Shown here one piece after another: positions 8,222 through 16,380 of a stretch of 64,000 nucleotides of DNA. Positions within the stretch are counted from its first letter, which is position 1. The number at the start of each line of letters is the position of its first letter. A program made the translations under genes and the position numbers. The stretch is from Muribaculaceae bacterium (GTDB lineage: Bacteria; Bacteroidota; Bacteroidia; Bacteroidales; Muribaculaceae): assembly GCA_017621055.1 (NCBI GenBank), contig JAGATX010000033.1, forward strand, positions 1 to 64,000, in the 5' to 3' direction. The notes beneath the pieces were generated by a model. The model had not been told where the DNA came from and did not search any database. It worked only from the letters and a program-made list of their open reading frames with translations.

Positions 8222-9160
8222 ATGAATAAGATAAAGATTGTTTTAGCCATAGCGGCATTAGCCATAGGTGCCATGGGCGCCAACGCGCAGCGCATTGCTC
8301 TGCCTTTTTCCGAAGTATATAGTCCGCTCATCCCTCCGAGCGTGAACATATGCGGCCAGACAGTACATCTCGACCGCACCGACATGTATGAGCGCTTCGA
8401 CCGCGAGCTCACAGCCATAACCTATACCCACGGCACCACCTTGCTCATTCTCAAACGCGCAAACCGTTATTTTCCGGAGATGGCGCCCATACTGCGCGCC
8501 AACGGCGTACCTCAGGATCTGCTCTACCTTGCAGTTGTGGAAAGCTCGCTGAACCCGCGGGCACTGTCGCCGGCGTCGGCGGCAGGTTTCTGGCAGTTCA
8601 TCCCGGCCACGGCGCGCGAATACGGCCTCGAAGTCAACGACGAAGTCGACGAGCGCTACAACCTCGAGAAAGCTACTGCCGCCGCTTGCCGGTACCTCAA
8701 GAGTTCCTACAATCGTTTCGGCGACTGGCCATCGGTGATGGCCGCATACAATGGCGGCAATGCCCGCGTCAGCCGGGAGCTGGAGCGCCAGGATGCCGAC
8801 ACCAGTCTGGACCTGTATCTCACCGAGGAGACCTCGCGCTATCCCTACCGCATCATGGCTATGAAGACGCTGATGGAAAATCCGCAGGCTTACGGATACC
8901 ATCTCGCCGACAACCAGCTCTACCAGCCGCGCCGCTACCGCACAGTGGAAGTCAGCGGACCTGTCGACGACTGGGCGGCGTGGGCCATAGCCAACGGAAC
9001 CACTTACCTCACCCTTCGAGAGGAAAACCCGTGGATACGCGACCGCAAGCTCACAAACCGCAACCGCAAGACATACACCGTGAAGATACCCACCGGGGAA
9101 TCGATGTCGCGCAGCCGTGCCGGCTCCACGACATATAACGACGCATGGACCGACCGATGA
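8222..9160 (+). CDS. Lytic transglycosylase (MltD/SLT family)
   Basis: Predicted periplasmic murein lytic transglycosylase cleaving MurNAc-GlcNAc bonds. An N-terminal signal peptide (MNKIKIVLAIAALAIGAMGANA) precedes the SLT domain at about residues 85-215. The catalytic Glu is E107 in VVESSLNPRALSP; further family blocks are GFWQFIPATAREYGL and MAAYNGG. The product is 312 aa and lacks recognisable C-terminal LysM repeats, unlike E. coli MltD. Its stop overlaps the uvrA start (ATGA), indicating translational coupling. A degenerate -7 box (TGATTTTGC near 8200) precedes it. Confidence 0.92.
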   Translation: MNKIKIVLAIAALAIGAMGANAQRIALPFSEVYSPLIPPSVNICGQTVHLDRTDMYERFDRELTAITYTHGTTLLILKRANRYFPEMAPILRANGVPQDLLYLAVVESSLNPRALSPASAAGFWQFIPATAREYGLEVNDEVDERYNLEKATAAACRYLKSSYNRFGDWPSVMAAYNGGNARVSRELERQDADTSLDLYLTEETSRYPYRIMAMKTLMENPQAYGYHLADNQLYQPRRYRTVEVSGPVDDWAAWAIANGTTYLTLREENPWIRDRKLTNRNRKTYTVKIPTGESMSRSRAGSTTYNDAWTDR

Positions 9161-12024
9161 GCGAGAAGAAGACAACGACGACCACTCACGCCGACGACGG
9201 CTACGACGGCCGCATTTCCGTTACAGGCGCGCGGGTTAACAATCTACGGAACATCGACGTGGATATTCCCCACAACGCCCTCACCGTCATAACGGGTCTG
9301 AGCGGCAGCGGAAAATCGAGTCTGGCATTCGACACCATCTTCGCCGAGGGACAGCGCCGCTATATCGAGACGTTTTCGGCTTATGCACGCAACATGCTCG
9401 GCGGACTCGAGCGCCCAGACGTGGACCATATCAGCGGCCTGTGTCCCGTTATAGCCATCGAGCAGAAAACGGTGAACAAAAATCCGCGCTCAACAATAGG
9501 GACCACAACAGAAATATATGATTTTCTGCGTCTGCTCTATGCGCGCATAGGCCGGGCCGTGAGCTATCTCTCAGGCCGCGAGATGGTGAAATATACCGAC
9601 GAGAAAATCGTAGACCTCATTGTCGACAGTTACGACGGCCGCAAGATACTGCTGCTGGCACCGCTGGTGAAAAACCGCAAGGGCCACTATAAGGAACTCT
9701 TCGAAACCCTGCTGCGCAAGGGCTATCTCAATGTGCGTGTCGACGGCGAACTCAAGGAGATAACGCCTGGTATGCGCTTGGACAGATACCGCAACCACGA
9801 CGTGGAACTGGTGGTGGACAAGCTCAAAGTCAGCGCCAAAGACCGCGAGCGTCTCCTCGATTCCGTTGCCAAGGCACTTGCGCAGGGCGACAAGGAAATG
9901 ATGGTCTACGATGTGGAGCGAAACGATACGGCCTATTACAGCCAGATGCTCATGGATCCCGGTACGGGAATGAGTTACCGCGACCCCGCACCTCATAATT
10001 TCTCGTTCAATTCGCCGCAGGGCGCCTGCCCCTGCTGCAAAGGTCTGGGCTACGTGAACCTCATCGACCGTGCCAAACTGGTGCCCGACGAGAACAAAAG
10101 CATTGCCAAAGGTGCCATAACGGCAATCGGCAAGGCTTCCGACTCTATTTTGTTCCATCAGCTGCGCGCCATCCTCGAGGACAAAGGCTACACACTCGAC
10201 ACCCCATTCAAGGACTTGCCCGACGATGTGGTGAACGATATTTTCAACGGCACCACCACTGTGCCGCGTCCTAAAGGCGATGTTATCAGCAGCCTCGATT
10301 ATTTCGGCTCTTTCGAGGGCATCGTGAAGTTCATAGAGAACATGCGGGATCTCGACGACGACAGCCGCGCCAAGAAATGGAGCGACCAGTTCGTGAGTCG
10401 CACCGTTTGCCCCGAATGCCACGGCGACCGCCTCAACCGCGAGGCTCTCCATTTCTTTGTCGACGGCAAGAATATTGCCGAAGTGACAAGAATGGATATC
10501 GAGCGACTGCACCGCTGGGCCGCCACCCTTGCCGGACGCCTCGATGAACGCGACAACAAGATTGCCGCCGAGATAATAAAGGAAATCAGCGTGCGTCTTA
10601 AATTTCTGGTAGATGTCGGCCTGGGATATCTTCAGCTCAACCGGGCATCGGCCACCCTCAGCGGCGGCGAAAGCCAGCGCATACGCCTTGCCACCCAGCT
10701 GGGCTCCGAGCTGGTGAATGTGCTGTATATTCTCGACGAGCCTTCCATCGGCCTGCATCAGAGCGACAACCGCCGCCTGATAGAAAGCCTCAAAAGGCTG
10801 CGCGACGCCACGAACACCGTGATAGTCGTGGAGCACGACAAAGATATAATGCTCGAGGCCGACTATATTGTGGATATCGGCCCGGGGGCCGGCCGAAAAG
10901 GCGGCAAGGTGGTGTATGCGGGCACGCCGGCCGATATGCTTGCCACCGACACTGTGACGGCGCGTTATCTGTCGGGCCGCGAGTGCATAGCCACCCCGGC
11001 GCAACGCCGCAAGGGCAACGGCAAAGTCCTGGAGCTTAGCGGATGCACCGGTCACAATCTTCGGAATGTTGATTTCCGGCTGCCGTTGGGCACCCTCACC
11101 GTCGTTGCCGGCGTGTCGGGCAGCGGCAAGTCGAGCCTCGTGAACGGCACCCTCCAGCCCATACTCAGTCAGAAATTCTACGGTTCTCTCACCGATCCGC
11201 TTCCTTATGGCGCAATAAACGGCGCCGACGCCATCGACAAGGTTGTCACCGTTGACCAGAGCCCGTTGGGCCGCAGCCCCCGCTCTAATCCGGCGACATA
11301 CACCGGTGTTTTCACCGATATCCGCAACCTGTTCGTCAATCTGCCGGAGGCCAAGATACGCGGCTACCGTCCCGGACGGTTCTCATTCAATGTTGCCGGC
11401 GGGCGCTGCGAGGCATGTTCGGGTAACGGCTATAAAACCATAGAAATGAACTTTTTGCCGGATGTCCTCGTGCCCTGCGAGGTATGCAACGGCAAGCGCT
11501 ACAACCGCGAGACCCTCGAAGTCCGTTTCAAGGGCAAGAGCATTGCCGACGTGCTCGACATGACCATAAACCAGGCCGTGGAGTTCTTCGCCGGTATTCC
11601 TCAAATACTAAAAAAGCTCAAAATCCTTCAGGACATCGGTCTGGGATATATCAAACTCGGACAGCCCTCGTCCACGCTCTCGGGCGGCGAGAACCAGCGA
11701 GTCAAACTTGCCACCGAGCTCGCCAAGCGAGATACCGGGCGCACGCTCTATATCCTGGACGAGCCCACTACCGGCCTGCATTTCGACGACATTCGCACAC
11801 TTTTAGCTATCCTCAACCGCCTGGTCGACAAAGGGAACACCGTGCTGGTGATAGAACACAACCTCGATGTTGTGCGCACCGCCGACTATTTGGTGGACAT
11901 GGGCCCCGGCGGCGGCGAGCACGGCGGACGCATAATAGCCGAGGGTACACCGGAGGAGGTGGCAGCCACAGAGTCGCCCACGGCGCCATATCTGCGCGCC
12001 GAGGGCGTAATTCCCGGGAAATGA
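9157..12024 (+). CDS. uvrA: Excinuclease ABC subunit A
   Basis: DNA-damage recognition ATPase of nucleotide excision repair, acting with UvrB/UvrC. Start chosen at 9157 (MSEKKTTTTT), overlapping the transglycosylase stop by ATGA. Two ABC modules are present: Walker A GLSGSGKSSLAF and GVSGSGKSSLVN; signatures LSGGESQRIRLATQ and LSGGENQRVKLATEL. Zinc-finger cysteines occur as CPCCKG...CPECHG and CEACSG...CEVCNG. Length is 955 aa, normal for the family. The Thr/His/Asp-rich N-terminal extension before the first domain is slightly unusual but short. Confidence 0.97.
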   Translation: MSEKKTTTTTHADDGYDGRISVTGARVNNLRNIDVDIPHNALTVITGLSGSGKSSLAFDTIFAEGQRRYIETFSAYARNMLGGLERPDVDHISGLCPVIAIEQKTVNKNPRSTIGTTTEIYDFLRLLYARIGRAVSYLSGREMVKYTDEKIVDLIVDSYDGRKILLLAPLVKNRKGHYKELFETLLRKGYLNVRVDGELKEITPGMRLDRYRNHDVELVVDKLKVSAKDRERLLDSVAKALAQGDKEMMVYDVERNDTAYYSQMLMDPGTGMSYRDPAPHNFSFNSPQGACPCCKGLGYVNLIDRAKLVPDENKSIAKGAITAIGKASDSILFHQLRAILEDKGYTLDTPFKDLPDDVVNDIFNGTTTVPRPKGDVISSLDYFGSFEGIVKFIENMRDLDDDSRAKKWSDQFVSRTVCPECHGDRLNREALHFFVDGKNIAEVTRMDIERLHRWAATLAGRLDERDNKIAAEIIKEISVRLKFLVDVGLGYLQLNRASATLSGGESQRIRLATQLGSELVNVLYILDEPSIGLHQSDNRRLIESLKRLRDATNTVIVVEHDKDIMLEADYIVDIGPGAGRKGGKVVYAGTPADMLATDTVTARYLSGRECIATPAQRRKGNGKVLELSGCTGHNLRNVDFRLPLGTLTVVAGVSGSGKSSLVNGTLQPILSQKFYGSLTDPLPYGAINGADAIDKVVTVDQSPLGRSPRSNPATYTGVFTDIRNLFVNLPEAKIRGYRPGRFSFNVAGGRCEACSGNGYKTIEMNFLPDVLVPCEVCNGKRYNRETLEVRFKGKSIADVLDMTINQAVEFFAGIPQILKKLKILQDIGLGYIKLGQPSSTLSGGENQRVKLATELAKRDTGRTLYILDEPTTGLHFDDIRTLLAILNRLVDKGNTVLVIEHNLDVVRTADYLVDMGPGGGEHGGRIIAEGTPEEVAATESPTAPYLRAEGVIPGK

Positions 12025-12049
12025 ATAAATCAATCTATCATAACATTCA

Positions 12050-14074
12050 ATGAAAAAGTATCTTAGCGCATCGCTTATTGCCATGAGTATCATCACCGGC
12101 TCATGCACACACAAGGAGCAGGCCACCGAAGCCGGCGAGTTCGACTATACTGTCGACCGCTTTGCCGACATCGAGGTGCTCCGCTACCGTGTGCCCGATT
12201 TCGAGAACCTCACCCTCAATCAGAAAATCCTTGTCTACTATCTTCAGGAAGCCGCCCTCTGGGGCCGCGACATACTGTGGGACCAGAACAATGCCTCCAA
12301 CCTTGCCGTGCGCGACCTCCTCGAGAACGTCTACGTCAACTATCAGGGCGACCGCGACACCGACGAGTTCAAGAACTTCGAGATATACCTCAAGCAGGTG
12401 TGGTTCGGCAACGGTATCCACCACCACTACAGCACCGACAAGTTCACACCGCGTTTCAGCCGCGAGTTCCTTGAGAACGCCATCGCCGCTCTGCCTGCCG
12501 ACAGCCCCGCGCCGGAAAACAGCGCCGATCTGGTGGAACTCATCTTCAATCCCACCATCGCCGCCAAGCGCGTGAACCAGGCTGCCGGACAGGACCTTAT
12601 AGCCACATCCGCGAACAATATGTATGCTCCCGGCGTCTCTCAGGCCGAGGTAGAGGCATACTATGCCGGCATCAAGGTGCCGGGCGACAGCACGCCCATC
12701 TCATACGGCCTCAACAGCCGCATAGCCCGTGACGAGAACGGCAACATCGTTGAACAGACTTACCGCATCGGCGGTCTTTACGGCGAGGCCATCGAACATA
12801 TTGTCGCCAACCTCGACAGCGCCTCGCATTATGCCGAGAACGATGCGCAGCGTCAGGTTATCAACTCGCTGATAGAATTTTACCGCACCGGCGACCTCGC
12901 AACATTCGACCGCTACTCCATAGAGTGGGCCGAGGACACCGCCTCGCAGGTGGACTTTATCAACGGATTTATCGAGAGTTACGGCGATCCGCTGGGCATG
13001 ACAGGTTCGTGGGAGAGTATCGTCAACTTTAAGAACAACGAGGCCAGCGCACGCACAGAGACCCTCTCGGCCAATGCTCAGTGGTTCGAAGACCATTCGC
13101 CTGTAGATCCCCGCTTCCGCAAGCCCGTGGTTAAAGGCGTGTCGGCAAAGGTCATCACCGCCGCCATCCTCGCCGGCGACTCATATCCGGCCACTCCCAT
13201 AGGCATCAACCTGCCGAATGCAAACTGGATACGCGCTGCCCACGGCTCAAAGAGCGTGACGCTTGAGAATATCACTCAAGCCTACGACGCCGCCAGCCAG
13301 GGTGACGGCTCGAAAGAGGAATTCGTTATCGACGAGCCCACGCGCGAGCTCATGAACCAATATCTGTTCATCACCGACAACCTCCATACCGACCTCCACG
13401 AATGCCTCGGCCACGGCAGCGGCCAGTTGCTGCCCGGCGTGGATCCCGACGCCTTGCGCGAGCATGGCTCCACTATCGAGGAAGCGCGTGCCGACCTCTT
13501 CGCCCTCTATTATCTCGCCGATCCCAAGATGGTCGAATTAGGACTCATCGATAACCCCGAGGCCTACAAGGCACAGTACTACAGCTATATCCTCAACGGC
13601 CTGATGACGCAACTGCGCCGAATAGAGCCTGGCAAGGACATCGAGGAAGCCCACATGCGCAACCGCAAGCTCATTGCCGAGTGGGTGTACGAGAAAGGGC
13701 GCGACAACAACGTTATCGAGCTGATCAAACGCGACGGCAAGACTTTTGTCAAAATCAACGACTACGAGGCACTGCGCGGGCTCTTCGGCGAACTTCTCGC
13801 CGAGATACAGCGCGTACGCTCCGAAGGCGATTACGCCGCCGCCGCTGCCCTGGTGGACAACTACGGCGTGAAGGTCGATCCCGAACTCCATGCCGAAGTG
13901 CTCGAACGCTATTCGCACCTCGACATTGCTCCATACCGTGGCTTCGTGAACCCCCGCTATACCGCCGTGCGCGATGCACAGGGACGCATTACCGACGTCA
14001 CCGTGACCTACGACGAAGACTACTCCGAACAGATGCTCCGTTACAGCCGCGAATACCGGGGTCTCAACCGTTAA
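12050..14074 (+). CDS. Peptidase M49 (dipeptidyl-peptidase III-like) lipoprotein
   Basis: Zinc metallopeptidase predicted to remove dipeptides from peptide N-termini. The N-terminus is a lipoprotein signal (MKKYLSASLIAMSIITGSC, lipobox TGSC), so the enzyme is periplasmic or outer-membrane anchored. The zinc site HECLGH begins at residue 450, followed by EEARADLFALYYL near residues 476-488, the second M49 zinc/catalytic block. The one-residue-short HExxGH form is typical of bacterial DPP III versus HELLGH-type variants. Product 674 aa. It follows uvrA by 25 nt and may share its transcript. Confidence 0.92.
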   Translation: MKKYLSASLIAMSIITGSCTHKEQATEAGEFDYTVDRFADIEVLRYRVPDFENLTLNQKILVYYLQEAALWGRDILWDQNNASNLAVRDLLENVYVNYQGDRDTDEFKNFEIYLKQVWFGNGIHHHYSTDKFTPRFSREFLENAIAALPADSPAPENSADLVELIFNPTIAAKRVNQAAGQDLIATSANNMYAPGVSQAEVEAYYAGIKVPGDSTPISYGLNSRIARDENGNIVEQTYRIGGLYGEAIEHIVANLDSASHYAENDAQRQVINSLIEFYRTGDLATFDRYSIEWAEDTASQVDFINGFIESYGDPLGMTGSWESIVNFKNNEASARTETLSANAQWFEDHSPVDPRFRKPVVKGVSAKVITAAILAGDSYPATPIGINLPNANWIRAAHGSKSVTLENITQAYDAASQGDGSKEEFVIDEPTRELMNQYLFITDNLHTDLHECLGHGSGQLLPGVDPDALREHGSTIEEARADLFALYYLADPKMVELGLIDNPEAYKAQYYSYILNGLMTQLRRIEPGKDIEEAHMRNRKLIAEWVYEKGRDNNVIELIKRDGKTFVKINDYEALRGLFGELLAEIQRVRSEGDYAAAAALVDNYGVKVDPELHAEVLERYSHLDIAPYRGFVNPRYTAVRDAQGRITDVTVTYDEDYSEQMLRYSREYRGLNR

Positions 14075-14087
14075 ATAAACTTAACAT

Positions 14088-14120
14088 CTTGGCCAGGTCG
14101 CTCAAATTGTCTAATTTTGC
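14088..14120 (+). promoter_or_regulatory. Bacteroidota-type promoter of rpsO
   Basis: TAATTTTGC (14112-14120) with CTTGG (14088-14092) about 20 nt upstream. The predicted leader is about 55 nt, long enough to hold an S15 autoregulatory fold, though I cannot demonstrate one. Confidence 0.65.
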
Positions 14121-14177
14121 AGCCGATAAGGCCATGACTATGGCATAATATTAACCACCTATTAAAACTTTCTAAGA

Positions 14178-14453
14178 ATGCACTTAAATTCTGAAGAAAA
14201 AGTACAGATCTTCGAGAAGTACGGTAAGGGTAAGACTGACACTGGCTCGCCTGAAGCACAGATTGCATTATTCTCGGTCCGTATCGCTCATTTGACTCAG
14301 CACCTGAAGTCAAATCACAAAGATCATACAACCGAACGTGCTCTTAAAATGCTGGTGGGTAAGCGTCGTCGTCTTCTCGACTACCTGATGCGCAAAGACA
14401 TCAACCGCTACCGCGCCATCATCGCCCAGAAGGAACTCGGCATCCGCAAGTAA
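14178..14453 (+). CDS. rpsO: 30S ribosomal protein S15
   Basis: Primary 16S rRNA-binding protein of the 30S platform. The 91-aa sequence is full length and typical: GKGKTDTGSPEAQIALFSVRI, LTQHLKSNHKDHTTERAL, MLVGKRRRLLDYL. It is monocistronic, with its own promoter (14088-14120) and a strong terminator (14475-14515). Confidence 0.98.
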   Translation: MHLNSEEKVQIFEKYGKGKTDTGSPEAQIALFSVRIAHLTQHLKSNHKDHTTERALKMLVGKRRRLLDYLMRKDINRYRAIIAQKELGIRK

Positions 14454-14474
14454 TTCTGCCGCGAGAGCAAAACT

Positions 14475-14515
14475 GAAAAAAGCTGCACGCATTTCTGCGT
14501 CGCAGCTTTTTTTTT
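14475..14515 (+). terminator. Rho-independent terminator of rpsO
   Basis: AAAGCTGC and GCAGCTTT flank an inner ACGCA/TGCGT stem with a TTTC loop and a one-base bulge, followed directly by a run of T ending at 14515. This is a classical intrinsic terminator. Confidence 0.9.
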
Positions 14516-14606
14516 CCGTCTGGCGTCACCTTTGGGCCATGCCGCGCGTCAATATTGTGAGAGCGCTCAGAACAACAACTTAAGAACAACTTAAAAGTTA
14601 TACGAC

Positions 14607-15008
14607 ATGGAAGAGATTTTAGTACCTATATTTGTATGTGTGGTTTTGCCGGTGGCCATTGTCGCTCTGCTGGTGATACCCAGTGTAAACAGTGCCAACA
14701 AACGTGCGAAAGTGCTCATCAAGGCCATAGAAGCCAACAACGGCATCGATGCCGAACAGCTGGCAAAGTCACTTGAAAAAAAGCAGCTTACTCCCCGTGA
14801 ACAACTCAACCGGCGGCTGCAGCGCGGATGTCTCTACTCCTTTCTCGGCCTGTTCCTGGCCTCTATAGGTATAATATCGCTGTGCGACGGCAGCGATTTA
14901 TCGTCGGACGGCGTGACAATACCGCTGATAGCATGCGGCATATGCCTTGCCATCGGGTTGAGTTATCTGGTGGTTTATTTCGCGAGCCGCAAGCAGGTTA
15001 AGGACTGA
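14607..15008 (+). CDS. Small two-TM membrane protein (DUF6249-like)
   Basis: The 133-aa product has an N-terminal membrane segment (IFVCVVLPVAIVALLVIP), a charged cytoplasmic helix (EQLAKSLEKKQLTPREQLNRRLQRG) and two further hydrophobic segments (YSFLGLFLASIGIISL and IPLIACGICLAIGLSYLVVYF). The pattern resembles DUF6249-type proteins that often precede ECF sigma genes in Bacteroidales. Its stop lies 7 nt before the sigma-factor start, so they form an operon. A modulatory role on the sigma factor is inference only. Confidence 0.65.
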   Translation: MEEILVPIFVCVVLPVAIVALLVIPSVNSANKRAKVLIKAIEANNGIDAEQLAKSLEKKQLTPREQLNRRLQRGCLYSFLGLFLASIGIISLCDGSDLSSDGVTIPLIACGICLAIGLSYLVVYFASRKQVKD

Positions 15009-15015
15009 CGGGCCG

Positions 15016-15489
15016 ATGACACGTCAGCAATTCACAGCCTCTGTGGAGAGCAGCCAACAGGCGTTCCGCCGCTTTCTGGTTGCTCTCTGCTGCGGTGACG
15101 CTGCATTGGCCGACGATATAGCCCAGGAAGCGTATATCAAAGCCTATGTAGGTCTCGACAGTCTTCGCGACGGTTCACGTTTCGAGAGCTGGCTCTACCG
15201 CATAGGCTATAACACCTTCGTGAGCCAGCGTCGCAGCCTCCGGCCTATGGCAGAGTATACCGAGGCCCTCGCTGTAGATGGCGGCGTAGACGCCGACGCC
15301 GCTTTTCGCTACGAGTCGCTTTACCGGGCGCTCAACATGCTTCCCGACAAGGAGAGAACATCGGTGTTGCTTTTTTATATGGAGAATTATTCGGTGAAGG
15401 ATATCGCTGAGTTCGAAGGAACGAACGAGGGCGCCGTGCGTCAGCACCTGTCGCGTGGACGCCGACACCTGCAAAATCTGTTGAAATAG
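15016..15489 (+). CDS. ECF-type RNA polymerase sigma factor
   Basis: Sigma-70 family, ECF subgroup, 157 aa. Region 2 includes DIAQEAYIKAYVGLDSLRDGSRFESWLYRIGYNTF in fragments; region 4 holds the helix-turn-helix SVKDIAEFEGTNEGAVRQHLSRGRRHL. It directs RNA polymerase to a specific promoter set. It lies between a small membrane protein and a gene 3 nt downstream for another membrane protein, probably the anti-sigma partner. No FecI/FecR-SusCD arrangement follows, so it is not obviously a nutrient-uptake ECF. Confidence 0.92.
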   Translation: MTRQQFTASVESSQQAFRRFLVALCCGDAALADDIAQEAYIKAYVGLDSLRDGSRFESWLYRIGYNTFVSQRRSLRPMAEYTEALAVDGGVDADAAFRYESLYRALNMLPDKERTSVLLFYMENYSVKDIAEFEGTNEGAVRQHLSRGRRHLQNLLK

Positions 15490-15492
15490 AAG

Positions 15493-15885
15493 ATGGAAGA
15501 CGAAAAAATGAGGCAATTGTTTGCCGATTTCAAACCGGCGCTGACGCCCGATGCGGCATTTATGAATAGAGTCGATGCATCGTTGCGGGCTGTGGAGGCA
15601 ATACGTCGGCAAGTGGCTGCCGACAAAAAGCGCTCGCGCCGCGCTGTGGCCTTTGCCGCGGTGGGCGGTTTTGCAGCGGGCTGTCTGTTCTCGCCGGCGA
15701 TACCTTACCTTGGCCGTACCATCGGCCGCTGGCTGCGCGAACTCTCGCCGCAACCCGCAATAACGGTCATCGCCGATAACGCGACGGTGTTGGCATGGAT
15801 GGCGGTGGCCGGCGTGGCCGCAATAGTGGCCGTCAACACCTACGAGGTGGCCATGGCTGTGATGTCAGAACGACGGCGACCATAG
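15493..15885 (+). CDS. Putative anti-sigma-like membrane protein
   Basis: The 130-aa product has a cytoplasmic N-terminal ~50 residues (MEDEKMRQLFADFKPALTP...DASLRAVEAIRRQ), then two hydrophobic segments (VAFAAVGGFAAGCLF and VLAWMAVAGVAAIVAVNTY). Position 3 nt after the ECF sigma gene and this topology suggest an anti-sigma factor or sensor, but there is no HxxxCxxC zinc anti-sigma motif. Its 3' end overlaps the convergent nrdG gene by 21 nt. Confidence 0.65.
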   Translation: MEDEKMRQLFADFKPALTPDAAFMNRVDASLRAVEAIRRQVAADKKRSRRAVAFAAVGGFAAGCLFSPAIPYLGRTIGRWLRELSPQPAITVIADNATVLAWMAVAGVAAIVAVNTYEVAMAVMSERRRP

Positions 15886-16380
15886 TATCGGCGCTGTCGT
15901 GCCGGTGGCACGCATGGCCTGCAGGTCTATGAGCCGCTGGTTTGAAGAGCCGCGGAAGAGCAGCGAGGTGTCGCGCAGTGCGGCGACATAGGGTCCGTCG
16001 ACGAGTACGTCCACATATTCCAGCAGTCGGCGTGCGCCCTCGGGCGCTTCCGCCGCGAGAAGCTCGTCGAGGAGAAACCCCGTGAAAACCCATAATCCCA
16101 GACCGCGTTTTTTTATTTCGGCGGCGAGGACAGCAGCCGCGGTGCTCTGGTAGAAAGGATCGCCGCCGCTGAAGGTGACGTCGGCACCGTTGTAATCTAT
16201 CACAGCCATTATTTCAGCCACCGACATCGGGCTGCCGGCGCCGAAATCCCACGACTGAGGGTTATGGCACCCGGGGCAGTGGTGGGCACAACCTGCAAAG
16301 TAGATGGACGTGCGCAGCCCGGGGCCGTCGACGCTCGTGCCCTCCACTATGCGGAGAACCCTCAGACGAGGCTCACTCAT
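15865..16380 (-). CDS. nrdG: Anaerobic RNR-activating protein (radical SAM)
   Basis: Radical-SAM activase that installs the glycyl radical on NrdD. The iron-sulfur motif CxxxCxxC is at C31, C35 and C38 (CAHHCPGCHN). A GGDP SAM-binding block follows (VTFSGGDPFYQS). Length 171 aa is normal for NrdG. The start ATG overlaps the end of nrdD by 8 nt, so the pair is translationally coupled. The 3' end overlaps the convergent putative anti-sigma gene. Confidence 0.95.
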   Translation of the reverse strand: MSEPRLRVLRIVEGTSVDGPGLRTSIYFAGCAHHCPGCHNPQSWDFGAGSPMSVAEIMAVIDYNGADVTFSGGDPFYQSTAAAVLAAEIKKRGLGLWVFTGFLLDELLAAEAPEGARRLLEYVDVLVDGPYVAALRDTSLLFRGSSNQRLIDLQAMRATGTTAPILWSPSF

